Positions 56,432 to 64,000 of a stretch of DNA of 64,000 nt are shown here, piece after piece. The notes beneath the pieces are model-generated. The model ran no database searches, was not told the DNA's origin, and was given only the letters and a program-made list of their open reading frames with translations. Position numbers and translations under genes: made by a program. The stretch spans positions 2,912,501 through 2,976,500 of the forward strand of contig NZ_CP135529.1 of assembly GCF_032401055.1 (NCBI RefSeq). Direction: 5' to 3'. The DNA is from Tardiphaga sp. 709 (GTDB lineage: Bacteria > Pseudomonadota > Alphaproteobacteria > Rhizobiales > Xanthobacteraceae). Every line of letters starts with the position of its first letter. Position 1 is the stretch's first letter.

Positions 56432-57409
56432 GTGACGCACTTCTTCAAGCGCGCATCCAGCGCGGTCGTCATCACCGCAGCGCTGCTGACGGCGATCGGT
56501 CCCGCCGTCGCCCAGCAGCCCTACCCGGCACAGCCGGTGCGCCTGCTCGTCGCTTTCGCGCCGGGCGGCCCCGCCGATATCATCGCGCGCATTGTCGGAC
56601 AGAAACTGAACGACCTGTGGCGCGAACCCGTCGTGATCGAGAATCGCGGTGGTGCCGGTGGCAATATCGCGGCTGCCGCGGCTGCAAGGGCCGAAGCCAA
56701 TGGCTATACCGTGCTGGTGACAACAAGCGCATTCGCCGTCAATCCGAGCCTGTCGGCAAAGGCCGGCTATTCGCCGGATGAATTCAAGACCGTGGTGGTC
56801 GCGGCGACCACACCCAATCTGATCGTCGGCGCACCGAGTCTCACAGCATCGACCTTGCGCGAGGTGATCGCCTCTGCCGCCAAGGAAAACTTCACCTATG
56901 GCACCGCCGGTGTCGGCACCACGCCGCATCTGTCGGCCGAAAAAATATTCAGGCTCAACGCCAAGGCCAACATCGTACATGCGCCGTTCACGGGTGCAGG
57001 TCCCGCACTCAACGCGGTGATGGGCGGTCACACGCCTCTGGCCAGTGTCGCCTTGCCCGCGGCGATGGAGCTGGTGAAGGGCAAACAGGTCAAGGCGCTG
57101 GCGGTGACAAGCCGCGAGCGTATGCCATCGCTTCCGGATGTCCCGACCGCGCGCGAGCTCGGACTGAGTGACGACGAGGATGCAACCTGGGTGGCATTCC
57201 TGGTACCGGCCAAGACGCCGCAGGCAGTCATCGACAAGCTCAACGCCGACGTGAACAAGACCCTTGCAGATGCAGGTGTTCGCGAACAATTCGACCGCAT
57301 CGGCTTCGCGGCCGTCGGCGGTTCGGTGACCGACTCCCAGACCTATGTGCGCGGAGAGATCACCAAATGGGGCGATATCATCCGCAAGCTCGAGCTGAAG
57401 CAGGAATAG
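56432..57409 (+). CDS. Bug-type (TTT family) extracytoplasmic solute-binding protein
   Basis: A 325-aa protein from a GTG at 56432 (ATTGAGGAGGAAT before it). Signal peptide about 1-27 (ending AVAQQ), then YPAQPVRLLVAFAPGGPADIIARIVGQKL and IENRGGAGGNIAAAAAARA, the Bug-family pattern. It binds a carboxylate or other small substrate in the periplasm. No TctA/TctB transport partners are next to it, so a transporter elsewhere must be shared. Last gene of the GntR operon; its substrate is presumably the one degraded by the upstream enzymes. Confidence 0.9.
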   Translation: MTHFFKRASSAVVITAALLTAIGPAVAQQPYPAQPVRLLVAFAPGGPADIIARIVGQKLNDLWREPVVIENRGGAGGNIAAAAAARAEANGYTVLVTTSAFAVNPSLSAKAGYSPDEFKTVVVAATTPNLIVGAPSLTASTLREVIASAAKENFTYGTAGVGTTPHLSAEKIFRLNAKANIVHAPFTGAGPALNAVMGGHTPLASVALPAAMELVKGKQVKALAVTSRERMPSLPDVPTARELGLSDDEDATWVAFLVPAKTPQAVIDKLNADVNKTLADAGVREQFDRIGFAAVGGSVTDSQTYVRGEITKWGDIIRKLELKQE

Positions 57410-57435
57410 CGATCTTGGCGTAGCGCCCGACGCCC

Positions 57436-57993
57436 CTACGGATCCAGTTCCGTATCCCAGTAGAGATAGTCCAGCCAGCTGCCGTGCAGATAATTCGGCG
57501 GGAACAACCGACCGTTGCGATGCAGCTGGTGCACCGTCGGCGCGAACGCCGTCTGGCGCGGGAACATGCGCGCCTGCTGAGTCGTCATGTTACCCTTGCG
57601 CAGATTGCAAGGAGAGCACGCCGCAACAACGTTCTCCCAGGTGGTCTGACCGCCCTTGGAGCGTGGGATGATATGATCGAAGGTCAGATCGTCATGCGAG
57701 CCGCAATACTGGCAGGAAAAGCGATCGCGCAGAAAGACGTTGAACCGGGTGAAGGCGGGATGCGTCGTCGGCTTCACGAACGACTTCAGCGACACCACGC
57801 TGGGCAGCTGAAATTCGAACGAAGGACTCCGCACCGCGTGATCGTAGTGCTCTACGATATTCACACGGTCGAGAAACACTGCCTTGATCGCGTCTTGCCA
57901 CGACCACAGCGACAGTGGGTAGTAACTCAGCGGCCGGAAGTCCGCATTGAGGACCAGAACCGGCCAACCGCCTTGCGAGACATGTGCGTTCAA
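57436..57993 (-). CDS. HNH endonuclease
   Basis: A 185-aa protein from a TTG at 57993 (LNAHVSQGGWPVL). The HNH motif is in DDLTFDHIIPRSKGGQTTWENVV between zinc pairs CQYC and CSPC. The N-terminal VLVLNADFRPLSYYPLSLWSW is the block found in a widespread bacterial HNH family with a chromosomal, not phage, context. Its target is unknown. No other start has a suitable ribosome site. It converges with the Bug gene. Confidence 0.88.
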   Translation of the reverse strand: MNAHVSQGGWPVLVLNADFRPLSYYPLSLWSWQDAIKAVFLDRVNIVEHYDHAVRSPSFEFQLPSVVSLKSFVKPTTHPAFTRFNVFLRDRFSCQYCGSHDDLTFDHIIPRSKGGQTTWENVVAACSPCNLRKGNMTTQQARMFPRQTAFAPTVHQLHRNGRLFPPNYLHGSWLDYLYWDTELDP

Positions 57994-58214
57994 GTAACGC
58001 TCCTGACCCCCACATATGGCTGCGAAGCAACCTGTCTCCACATACTACAGGCAGCGTGACAGGGTTGTGAAGGGCATAGGGCAGACCTTATCCCCTCACA
58101 AAAGCGCCGCGTTGGGTCGCTTTTCTGGGAACTGCGGGTGGTCTGTCGCAGCGCCTGCCGCTAAACCCCGTGGCGCGCGCCCGGTTCGCGGCCGCAAATA
58201 CCGGACGCTGCCCG

Positions 58215-59969
58215 ATGGTCCCTTCCTCCCGCTATCTCGAGGCCCCGCAACGGCTGCGCGCCTTTGTCCGTGCGCATGAAACCAGCCTTGCGATTCTGGC
58301 AGCGCTGATCGGCGTGATCGGCGGTCTCGTGGTGGCCGCCATGAGCGCTGCGGTCAGTGTCCTTCACGCCGTGTTGTTCAATCTGGAATGGGGCCAGCGG
58401 CTCTCCAGCCAGTTCTGGATTGATCCGGTGCGCGCGATTCTGGTTCCCACCTTTGGCGGGCTGCTGCTGGGCGTCGCCTTCCTGTGGCTTTTGCGCTGGC
58501 GACCGGCCCGCGAGGTCGACCCCATCGAGGCCAACGCGCTCCATGGGGGGCGGATGTCGTTCCGCGGCAGCATCATCGTCGCGCTGCAAACTGTGTGGTC
58601 CAGCGGCGTCGGAGCCTCGGTCGGCCTCGAGGCCGGCTACACCCAGCTCGCCAGCGGGCTCGGTGCCTCCATCGGGCGCGCCTTCCACCTGCGTCGCGGA
58701 GACCAGCGCGTGATGGTCGGCTGCGGTGCGGCGGCCGCGATCGCCGGCGCATTCGGCGCGCCGCTGGCCGGCGCGTTCTATGCCTTCGAACTGGTGATCG
58801 GCGGCTATACGTCCGCCAGCCTGATGCCGGTCGGCATCGCCGCGGTGATTGGCTATTTCGTAGCCCATGCCTTCGATCCACTGTCGCTTGGGGTCGTCGC
58901 CGGCCGGTTCGGCGACGTGCTCGGTCATGATCTCGCAGTGGCGGCCTTGCTCGGCGTCTTCGCCGCGACTTTCGGTATCGGCATCATGCGTGTCGTCGCC
59001 TGGACCGAAGCGCTGCTTACCAAAATCAAATTGTGGCCGCCGCTGCGTCCGGCGCTGGGCGGGCTGCTGGTTGGCTTGATGGCGCTGCTGACGCCGCAGG
59101 TCATGGCTTCCGGACACGGCGCGCTGCATTTCGGCGGCATGACAGCCTATCCGGTCGCATTGGTGGCCTTTGTGATGGCGCTGAAGACGCTCGCCTCGAT
59201 CGTCTCGCTCGGCACGGGTTTTCGTGGCGGCCTGTTTTTTGCCACGCTGTTTCTCGGCGCCCTCGGCGGTCATCTGTTCGCGGTCGGCTTCAATGCGATC
59301 GGCGCCGGCTTCACCATCGACCCCGCCGTCTACACCATCATCGGCATGAGCGCGCTATCCGCTTCGGTGATCGGCGGACCGCTCACCATGTCCTTCATCG
59401 CGCTCGAATCCACCGGCAATCTCTGGCTCACCACCGCGGTGCTGGTCGCCGTCATCATCTCCACCCAGATGACCCGCGAGCTGTTCGGCTACTCCTTCGC
59501 CACATGGCGCCTGCATCTGCGCGGCGAGACTATCCGCAGCGCCGCGGACGTCGGCTGGATCCGCGATCTCACCGTCAAGCGCCTGCTCCGCCCGGACGTG
59601 CCGACTGTCGACTCCACCATGCCGCTCGACGAATTCCGCGAAAAATTCCCGCTCGGCTCGAAGACCCAGGTCGTCGCCGTCGATCCCGAAGGCCGCTATG
59701 TCGGCCTCGCCATCGTCGCTGAAGCGCATTCGCCTGATGTGACGGCGTTCCGGCTCGACAGCCTGCTGCATTGCCGCGACGTCGTCCTGCATCCGGACAT
59801 GAACATCCGTGACGCCATGGTGGTATTCGAGGGCGCCGAAGCGGAATCGCTGGCGGTGGTCGAGGCCGAAAGCCACCGCGTGCTCGGCACGCTCTCGGAA
59901 GCCCACGCGACACGGCGCTATGCCGAAGAGTCCGAGCAGCGCCGCCGCGAAGCCCTCGGCGAGATGTGA
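58215..59969 (+). CDS. ClC-type chloride channel/antiporter with CBS-like C-terminus
   Basis: A 584-aa membrane protein from the ATG at 58215 (MVPSSRYLEAPQRL). About ten to twelve membrane segments in residues 30-430. The ClC pore sequences are recognisable: SGVGASVGLEAGYTQLAS (glutamate gate in GLEAG), AAIAGAFGAPLAGAFYAFEL and GTGFRGGLFFATLFLGALGG. A cytosolic C-terminal region of about 130 residues fits a CBS pair (VDSTMPLDEFREKF; CRDVVLHPDMNIRDAM). Channel versus antiporter and ion choice are not decided. An upstream GTG at 58170 is possible. Confidence 0.9.
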   Translation: MVPSSRYLEAPQRLRAFVRAHETSLAILAALIGVIGGLVVAAMSAAVSVLHAVLFNLEWGQRLSSQFWIDPVRAILVPTFGGLLLGVAFLWLLRWRPAREVDPIEANALHGGRMSFRGSIIVALQTVWSSGVGASVGLEAGYTQLASGLGASIGRAFHLRRGDQRVMVGCGAAAAIAGAFGAPLAGAFYAFELVIGGYTSASLMPVGIAAVIGYFVAHAFDPLSLGVVAGRFGDVLGHDLAVAALLGVFAATFGIGIMRVVAWTEALLTKIKLWPPLRPALGGLLVGLMALLTPQVMASGHGALHFGGMTAYPVALVAFVMALKTLASIVSLGTGFRGGLFFATLFLGALGGHLFAVGFNAIGAGFTIDPAVYTIIGMSALSASVIGGPLTMSFIALESTGNLWLTTAVLVAVIISTQMTRELFGYSFATWRLHLRGETIRSAADVGWIRDLTVKRLLRPDVPTVDSTMPLDEFREKFPLGSKTQVVAVDPEGRYVGLAIVAEAHSPDVTAFRLDSLLHCRDVVLHPDMNIRDAMVVFEGAEAESLAVVEAESHRVLGTLSEAHATRRYAEESEQRRREALGEM

Positions 59970-59979
59970 TTGTCCGCCA

Positions 59980-61074
59980 TCAGCCGTCCGCGAGCGACAG
60001 CATATGCCCCTGATCGGGCGACACCCGGCCGGCCAGTGTATCGCGATAGATATTCTCGACGGCGACAGGGCCGCGGCTCTCGGCAATCTCGAGCGACTGC
60101 TCCAGCAGCGGCAGGAATCCCGACCACGCCGCGTTGAACCGGGTATCGATACCGCCCGGTCCCCATTCCTTGGCGCGCTTGCGGATCTGGTCCGGCGCGA
60201 AGAACCATGAGGGCTTGGCGCCGGGAAGCTCCTCATCCTCCGCCGCATCCTGATGGGTGAGCCCGACGCGCCCGCTATAAACGAGCTGGTCACCGACGTG
60301 TCGATGCAGCCGGCCGCGCAGATCGGCATTGCCCGCCATATCGACGAAGGCCACCGGCTGATCGGCGGGCAGCGTATCGATATGATCGTAGAGCACGACA
60401 TCGTCGTAGCAGCCGAGCGACCGCACGAAATCGGCATTACCCGCCGAGGTCAGGCCGATCACACGAATCGGTTTGCGCTTGCTGTGCAGCAGATGCGCCA
60501 GACCGAAGGCGGTCTTGCTCGAGGCACTGGATAGAATGACAGTGCGTGCACCGAAGAAGGCCTCCTCGGCGAGAAAATCATCGACCAGGAACGAGAGCAT
60601 GAAGAGCGGCCGCAGCAGCGCTTGATAGTCGCCATTGCGCCCGGCAAAGGCCGGATCGTCCGTTACCCGCGCATAGGCATTGTAGACCGGCGCCACGCCC
60701 TGCCGATGCGCCGCGCCATCGCGCAGGCCGCGCTTGCTGACATCCGCGGCCTCGATCACCAGATGCGAGGCCATCGGGAAATAGCCGAACAGCCGCTCAC
60801 CTTCGGCGATCTGCGGATGCATCGAGGCGATCACTCTGCCGAAACCCCAGACCGGAATGTTGCCGAAGCCGTCAGGCGCCTTGAACAACTGCCAGTATTT
60901 CATGACATCGCCCAGCATCGCATAAGTGATGTTGTTTGCGGTGAAGGCGAAGCGTTCGACCTCGACCAGAAGGCAATCATCGGGCAGTTCGTCCAGCCGT
61001 GGCAGCGACATCTGCACCAGCGCCGTGCCTTGAAAATCATTCTTAGCGACATTGAATTGCGTGCATGTACTCAT
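59980..61074 (-). CDS. DUF2855 family protein
   Basis: A 364-aa protein with an MDR/quinone-oxidoreductase-like layout: N-terminal GroES-like part (FTANNITYAMLGD, WGFGRVIASMHPQI) and a Rossmann-like region (ARTVILSSASSKTAFGLAHLL; IRVIGLTSAGNADFVRSLGCYDDVVLYD). The motif set is that of DUF2855, whose reaction is unknown. It converges with the ClC gene 10 nt apart. Confidence 0.88.
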   Translation of the reverse strand: MSTCTQFNVAKNDFQGTALVQMSLPRLDELPDDCLLVEVERFAFTANNITYAMLGDVMKYWQLFKAPDGFGNIPVWGFGRVIASMHPQIAEGERLFGYFPMASHLVIEAADVSKRGLRDGAAHRQGVAPVYNAYARVTDDPAFAGRNGDYQALLRPLFMLSFLVDDFLAEEAFFGARTVILSSASSKTAFGLAHLLHSKRKPIRVIGLTSAGNADFVRSLGCYDDVVLYDHIDTLPADQPVAFVDMAGNADLRGRLHRHVGDQLVYSGRVGLTHQDAAEDEELPGAKPSWFFAPDQIRKRAKEWGPGGIDTRFNAAWSGFLPLLEQSLEIAESRGPVAVENIYRDTLAGRVSPDQGHMLSLADG

Positions 61075-61190
61075 GTTCGAACTCCGCAGCGTTTTGCTGC
61101 TGCGATCATTCCCGCCGCCAATGTCTGTTTTGCGACAGCGGAGTTGTTTAAAACAACGTCCGTTTCAAACGCCGTTTAAGACAGGCCGTC

Positions 61191-61847
61191 CTACGTCGTA
61201 ACCTTGCCGATCACGCCTTCGCGCTTCTTGATGGCGTGATAGTAGGCCCACCACAGATGCGCCGCCGCACCGCGCAGCGGACGCCATGGTTCTGCCAGCG
61301 GTGCCATCTGCTTCACGGTCGGCCGCTCCTTGAGACCGAGCCCGACCTTGATGGATTCCTGAATGGCGACATCGCCGGCGGGCCAGGCGTCACCATGGCC
61401 GAGACAGAACAGCAGATAGACGTCGGCCGTCCAGGGACCGATGCCGTGCAATGCGACCAGTGTGTTATGCGCAGCGTCGGCGTCTTCCTCGGCGAGCACG
61501 TCGAGATTCAACCGCTCCTCGGCGAGTTCACGCGCCAGCGCCTTCAACGTCTTGATTTTTGCCGCCGACAGGCCAAGCCGGCCCAGGCGATCGGTGCGTG
61601 CCTTGCGGATGGCGTGATGATCGAATGGCGAGAAGGCGCCGGAGACGCGGCCCCAGATCGCCGAAGCCGATGCCACCGAGACCTGCTGCCCGCAGACGAT
61701 CTGCGCAAGCCCCTCGAAGCCCGGCGCACGTTGCCGAAGCGTCGGCATCCCGGCCATGGCCAGGATCGGTTTCAGACGCGGGTCGCGCTTCACCAGCTCC
61801 ATGACGGCGTCGTCGAGCACGGACTGGTCGGTGAGATGAACGGTCAT
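61191..61847 (-). CDS. DNA-3-methyladenine glycosylase II (AlkA-like)
   Basis: A 218-aa helix-hairpin-helix glycosylase from the ATG at 61847. The HhH motif is in LVALHGIGPWTADVYLL and the catalytic Asp is most likely in WPAGDVAIQES. It removes alkylated purines in base excision repair. It lacks the N-terminal domain of E. coli AlkA, typical for the short family members. Stands between DUF2855 and a small membrane protein gene. Confidence 0.92.
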   Translation of the reverse strand: MTVHLTDQSVLDDAVMELVKRDPRLKPILAMAGMPTLRQRAPGFEGLAQIVCGQQVSVASASAIWGRVSGAFSPFDHHAIRKARTDRLGRLGLSAAKIKTLKALARELAEERLNLDVLAEEDADAAHNTLVALHGIGPWTADVYLLFCLGHGDAWPAGDVAIQESIKVGLGLKERPTVKQMAPLAEPWRPLRGAAAHLWWAYYHAIKKREGVIGKVTT

Positions 61848-61981
61848 GATTCCCAAGGATCACCACGGCGTGACCGCAAGATCAATGCTGCCAATGAATG
61901 CGCTGCGGCAATAGCGCACCATGCAACCGGGAACCAAAGCTCCGGACATCGCGTTATTCGTGCTCAATGGAGGCTACCGCC

Positions 61982-62197
61982 ATGCGGACGTTTTTTGGAA
62001 TGATCCTGGGTGCACTGATCCTGGGCATCGGCGTTTACATCTACGATTCGATGTCGACCTCGTCAGTGGCGAACGGCCAGACGGCGCAGGAGCGCCGGAC
62101 GATCGTCAACTGGGACGTCGCTGCCAATGAATGGGAGGCGCTGAAGACGCGCACCAGGCAGGATTGGGCCAAGCTGACCTCGCAGGTGAAGTCGTAA
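61982..62197 (+). CDS. Small single-span membrane protein, hypothetical
   Basis: A 71-aa protein from the ATG at 61982 (MRTFFGMILGALILGIGVYI). One membrane helix about residues 4-23, then a soluble tail with TAQERRTIVNWDVAANEWEA. I do not recognise the family. Coding character is supported by the close terminator at 62237-62268 and the lack of a better frame. Confidence 0.7.
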   Translation: MRTFFGMILGALILGIGVYIYDSMSTSSVANGQTAQERRTIVNWDVAANEWEALKTRTRQDWAKLTSQVKS

Positions 62198-62236
62198 GCA
62201 CATCAGCAACGAGAAGACTGGTTAGGCCGATCAAAG

Positions 62237-62268
62237 ATGCCCTCGCCGATGAGCGGGGGCATTTTTCT
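62237..62268 (+). terminator. Intrinsic terminator after the small membrane gene
   Basis: Stem ATGCCCTCGC/GCGGGGGCAT, a 6-nt loop and a run of five T residues, 39 nt past the stop codon. It faces the convergent DsbA-type gene. Confidence 0.75.
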
Positions 62269-62286
62269 GTCTGAACCCGATGAAGC

Positions 62287-62964
62287 TTACTTCTTCGCAG
62301 CCGCAGCTTTGCGCGCATCGGCGATCGCGAGAACGAACTGTTCTTTGGTGATCGGGCCGGGAATGCGGAACTTGCCAACGATAAAGGATGGCGTGCCGTT
62401 AAAGCCGAAAGCCGTCGCCTGCTCGTCGATCTGCTTCAGCTTGGCAACGATCGCATCCTGATTCTTCTGCAGATCGGCAACGGCGCGATCGACATCGATG
62501 CCGGCCTTGGCAAGCCGGTCACGCGCAATCGCTTCGGTCAGTTTGGTATCGAGGCTGATCAGGGCGTCCTGCGCCTCGATGAACTTGTTCTGGTATCTCG
62601 CCGCGAGCACGAGACGGGCCGCATAGACCGACACCGGCCCCAGGATCGGCCAGTCCTTCGACACCAGGCGAACCTTGCCGTCTTCCTTCACCAAGGCACG
62701 CAGGTCAGGCGCGATCTTGCGGCAATAGGGGCACTGATAGTCGAAATATTCGACAATAGTGATGTCGCCCTTCGGGTTGCCTGCGGCCGGGATGTCCGGA
62801 TCACGGAGTACCGCGGCTTCGTTGAGGACATCTTCGTCCTTGGCGGCACCAGATGCCGCGAGCACCTTGCCGGACGCGCCGAGCAGCATGGCGCCACCGA
62901 AAAGCCCGAGCGCCGCGCGGCGCGTCGTGGCGGTCTTCGAGGTATCGCGGATTGCGGCGGTCAT
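62287..62964 (-). CDS. DsbA family thiol oxidoreductase, probably Tat-exported
   Basis: A 225-aa periplasmic thioredoxin-fold protein. The N-terminus has twin arginines followed by a hydrophobic stretch (TTRRAALGLFGGAMLLGAS), a Tat-like signal. The active site is EYFDYQCPYCRKIAPD (C78, C81); a cis-Pro loop in NGTPSFIVGKF completes it. It makes or rearranges disulfide bonds. Partner protein unknown. Neighbours are the TauE-type exporter gene and the small membrane gene. Confidence 0.9.
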   Translation of the reverse strand: MTAAIRDTSKTATTRRAALGLFGGAMLLGASGKVLAASGAAKDEDVLNEAAVLRDPDIPAAGNPKGDITIVEYFDYQCPYCRKIAPDLRALVKEDGKVRLVSKDWPILGPVSVYAARLVLAARYQNKFIEAQDALISLDTKLTEAIARDRLAKAGIDVDRAVADLQKNQDAIVAKLKQIDEQATAFGFNGTPSFIVGKFRIPGPITKEQFVLAIADARKAAAAKK

Positions 62965-62997
62965 GATGTTCTCCGAAGACGCATCATGCGCCAGCGC

Positions 62998-63777
62998 TCA
63001 GGTGATGTAGATGTTGCGGGCCAACATATAGAGCGCCACGACGATAATGATAGACGCAAAAACGGTATTCAACGCGCCCCGCCGCAGCGACAGATGCCGC
63101 GCCAGGCTGGTTCCCAACAGTCCGCCGAGCAGACCGCCCAGAATGAACACCAGCGCGAGTTTCCAGGAGATCAGCCCGGACCAGGCATAGCTCGATGCCG
63201 TGGTGAGACCGAAGGCGGTGACCGCCACCAGCGATGACGAGATCGCACTCATGATCGACATGCCCGTGGCCGCCATCAGCGCCGGCACGATCAGAAAGCC
63301 GCCACCGATTCCGAAGAAGCCGGACAGCGCGCCGGTGACAAGACCCAGCGCAAGCAGCGAAGGCGTGTTCGACATGCTGATCTCGACGCGGTGCTCGCCG
63401 ACCTGGGCGCGCGTCTTCAGCATCAGCACGGCGATCACCAGCATCAGGACCGCGAACAGCGCCAGCAAATTCTGCCCGTCCACCTGCTTGCCGAGAATCG
63501 AGCCTCCGAGCGCACCGGCGATTCCTGCAGCAGCAAACACCAGCGCGCAGGACCAGTGCACATTGCCGCCACGCGCATGATTGCCGAGATTGACCGCCGC
63601 ATTGGCCGCGACCGCAATGGCGCTGGTGCCGATCGCGACATGCGGCTCAGGCACGCCGACGACATAGACCATCAGCGGCACAGCGAGGATCGAGCCGCCG
63701 CCACCGACCAGGCCGAGCGAGAAGCCGACCAGTGCGCCCGAAGCCAGGCCGAGCGCCCCCTGCATCACAGTCATCAT
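62998..63777 (-). CDS. Sulfite exporter TauE/SafE family protein
   Basis: A 259-aa membrane protein with about eight hydrophobic segments. The N-terminal SLGLVGGGGSILAVPLMVYVVG and the repeated later GFFGIGGGFLIVPALMAATG are the duplicated TauE/SafE motif. Members export sulfite, sulfonates or other sulfur anions; the substrate here is unknown. It starts 33 nt upstream of the DsbA-type gene on the same strand, so the two are probably co-transcribed. Confidence 0.9.
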   Translation of the reverse strand: MMTVMQGALGLASGALVGFSLGLVGGGGSILAVPLMVYVVGVPEPHVAIGTSAIAVAANAAVNLGNHARGGNVHWSCALVFAAAGIAGALGGSILGKQVDGQNLLALFAVLMLVIAVLMLKTRAQVGEHRVEISMSNTPSLLALGLVTGALSGFFGIGGGFLIVPALMAATGMSIMSAISSSLVAVTAFGLTTASSYAWSGLISWKLALVFILGGLLGGLLGTSLARHLSLRRGALNTVFASIIIVVALYMLARNIYIT

Positions 63778-63804
63778 GAACGGCTGATTCTCATCTTCTC
63801 ATCT

Positions 63805-63853
63805 GAGCATGATCTTTCGAAAAAATCAGTGTCCACTTGTTCGGATCATGCGC
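63805..63853. repeat. Short dispersed palindrome with GAGCATGATC/GATCATGCGC ends
   Basis: GAGCATGATC at 63805-63814 and GATCATGCGC at 63844-63853 flank AAAAATCAGTGTCCACTTGT, a pattern I recognise as a common dispersed intergenic repeat of Bradyrhizobium relatives. It occurs once in this window. The rest of 63778-63942 has no visible gene. Confidence 0.6.
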
Positions 63854-63942
63854 GCAACGGCGTGACCATAGTGACCTTTCCAGCCCGGCTCCATGCAGTC
63901 AGCATCACAAATCCGCCTGCCGGGAAAACGCTGTCGTGACCA

Positions 63943-64000
63943 TCAGCGCACCAGAAGGGTGACGGCAAGCGGAACCAGCAGGGAGGTCACCAGCGCATTC
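63943..64000 (-). CDS. C-terminal end of a membrane protein (partial)
   Basis: The reverse strand reads NALVTSLLVPLAVTLLVR and a TGA stop at 63943. The hydrophobic end with a final Arg looks like the last helix of a transporter, possibly an auxin-efflux-carrier (AEC) type, but the window ends 58 nt in, so the family is not determined. Confidence 0.4.
   Translation of the reverse strand, partial: NALVTSLLVPLAVTLLVR

Noticed and set aside
57436-57993. HNH endonuclease as part of a mobile element or restriction system
   Set aside because: The gene has no recombinase, methyltransferase or phage neighbours; family members are usually plain chromosomal genes.

Overview
The window reads as chromosomal DNA of an alphaproteobacterium of the Bradyrhizobium/Rhodopseudomonas/Afipia/Tardiphaga group (Nitrobacteraceae). 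Support: GC-rich coding sequence, a 16S-tRNAIle-tRNAAla-23S order, a long intervening sequence in helix 9 of the 23S rRNA, a SAM-II riboswitch before metX, a TlpA closely resembling the Bradyrhizobium protein as I recall it, the argH-lptM-lysA-TIGR02302 gene order, and several dispersed intergenic palindromes typical of this group. I see no prophage, insertion sequence, integrase or CRISPR array. Genus and species cannot be fixed from this sequence alone.

Layout. 1-3700: the 5' part of an rRNA operon on the minus strand (23S partial, tRNA-Ala, tRNA-Ile, 16S, long leader, strong promoter). The leader and spacer contain complementary arms forming the 16S processing stem. 4.0-11.2 kb: M23 peptidase, NAD(P)-binding protein, clpB, MOSC protein, cell-wall-type amidase. 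11.5-16.7 kb: amino-acid biosynthesis: metX-metW under a SAM-II riboswitch with terminator, and divergently a chorismate mutase-hisC-tyrA operon. 16.9-23.5 kb: DUF2125 protein, ChaC, the ftsE-ftsX-ydcF-plsC operon, a zinc-ribbon membrane protein and a receiver-only regulator. 23.7-30.5 kb: the argH-lptM-lysA-TIGR02302 block, with TIGR02302 frameshifted, and divergent tlpA. 30.6-35.5 kb: small enzymes and two regulator/target pairs (AraC-MFS, LysR-tautomerase). 35.6-39.3 kb: hbd, etfBA, a PduO-type cobalamin adenosyltransferase and a small twin-TM protein. 39.4-46.2 kb: YihY/BrkB protein, soluble hybrid kinase, gluQ (frameshifted), a LysR-SDR pair, a DUF2252 protein and an L,D-transpeptidase. 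46.7-51.4 kb: a CDF metal transporter and a likely copper-acquisition cluster (DUF2946, TonB receptor, YcnI-PCuAC fusion). 51.5-57.4 kb: an HtrA-like protein that has lost all three catalytic residues, an alpha/beta hydrolase, and a GntR-controlled catabolic operon (FAH hydrolase, PuuE-like deacetylase, Bug-type binding protein) with a palindromic operator next to the regulator start. 57.4-64 kb: HNH endonuclease, ClC channel, DUF2855 protein, AlkA-type glycosylase, small membrane protein, DsbA-type protein, TauE exporter and the end of one more membrane protein.

The items most worth following are: the riboswitch with mutually exclusive hairpins, the HtrA-fold pseudoprotease, the copper cluster with its fused metallochaperone, the uncharacterised GntR-FAH-deacetylase-Bug operon, the chorismate mutase fused to a degenerate prephenate-dehydratase-like domain, the histone-tail-like extension on a hybrid kinase, and two single-base frameshifts in conserved genes, each of which looks like loss of one G from a G run.
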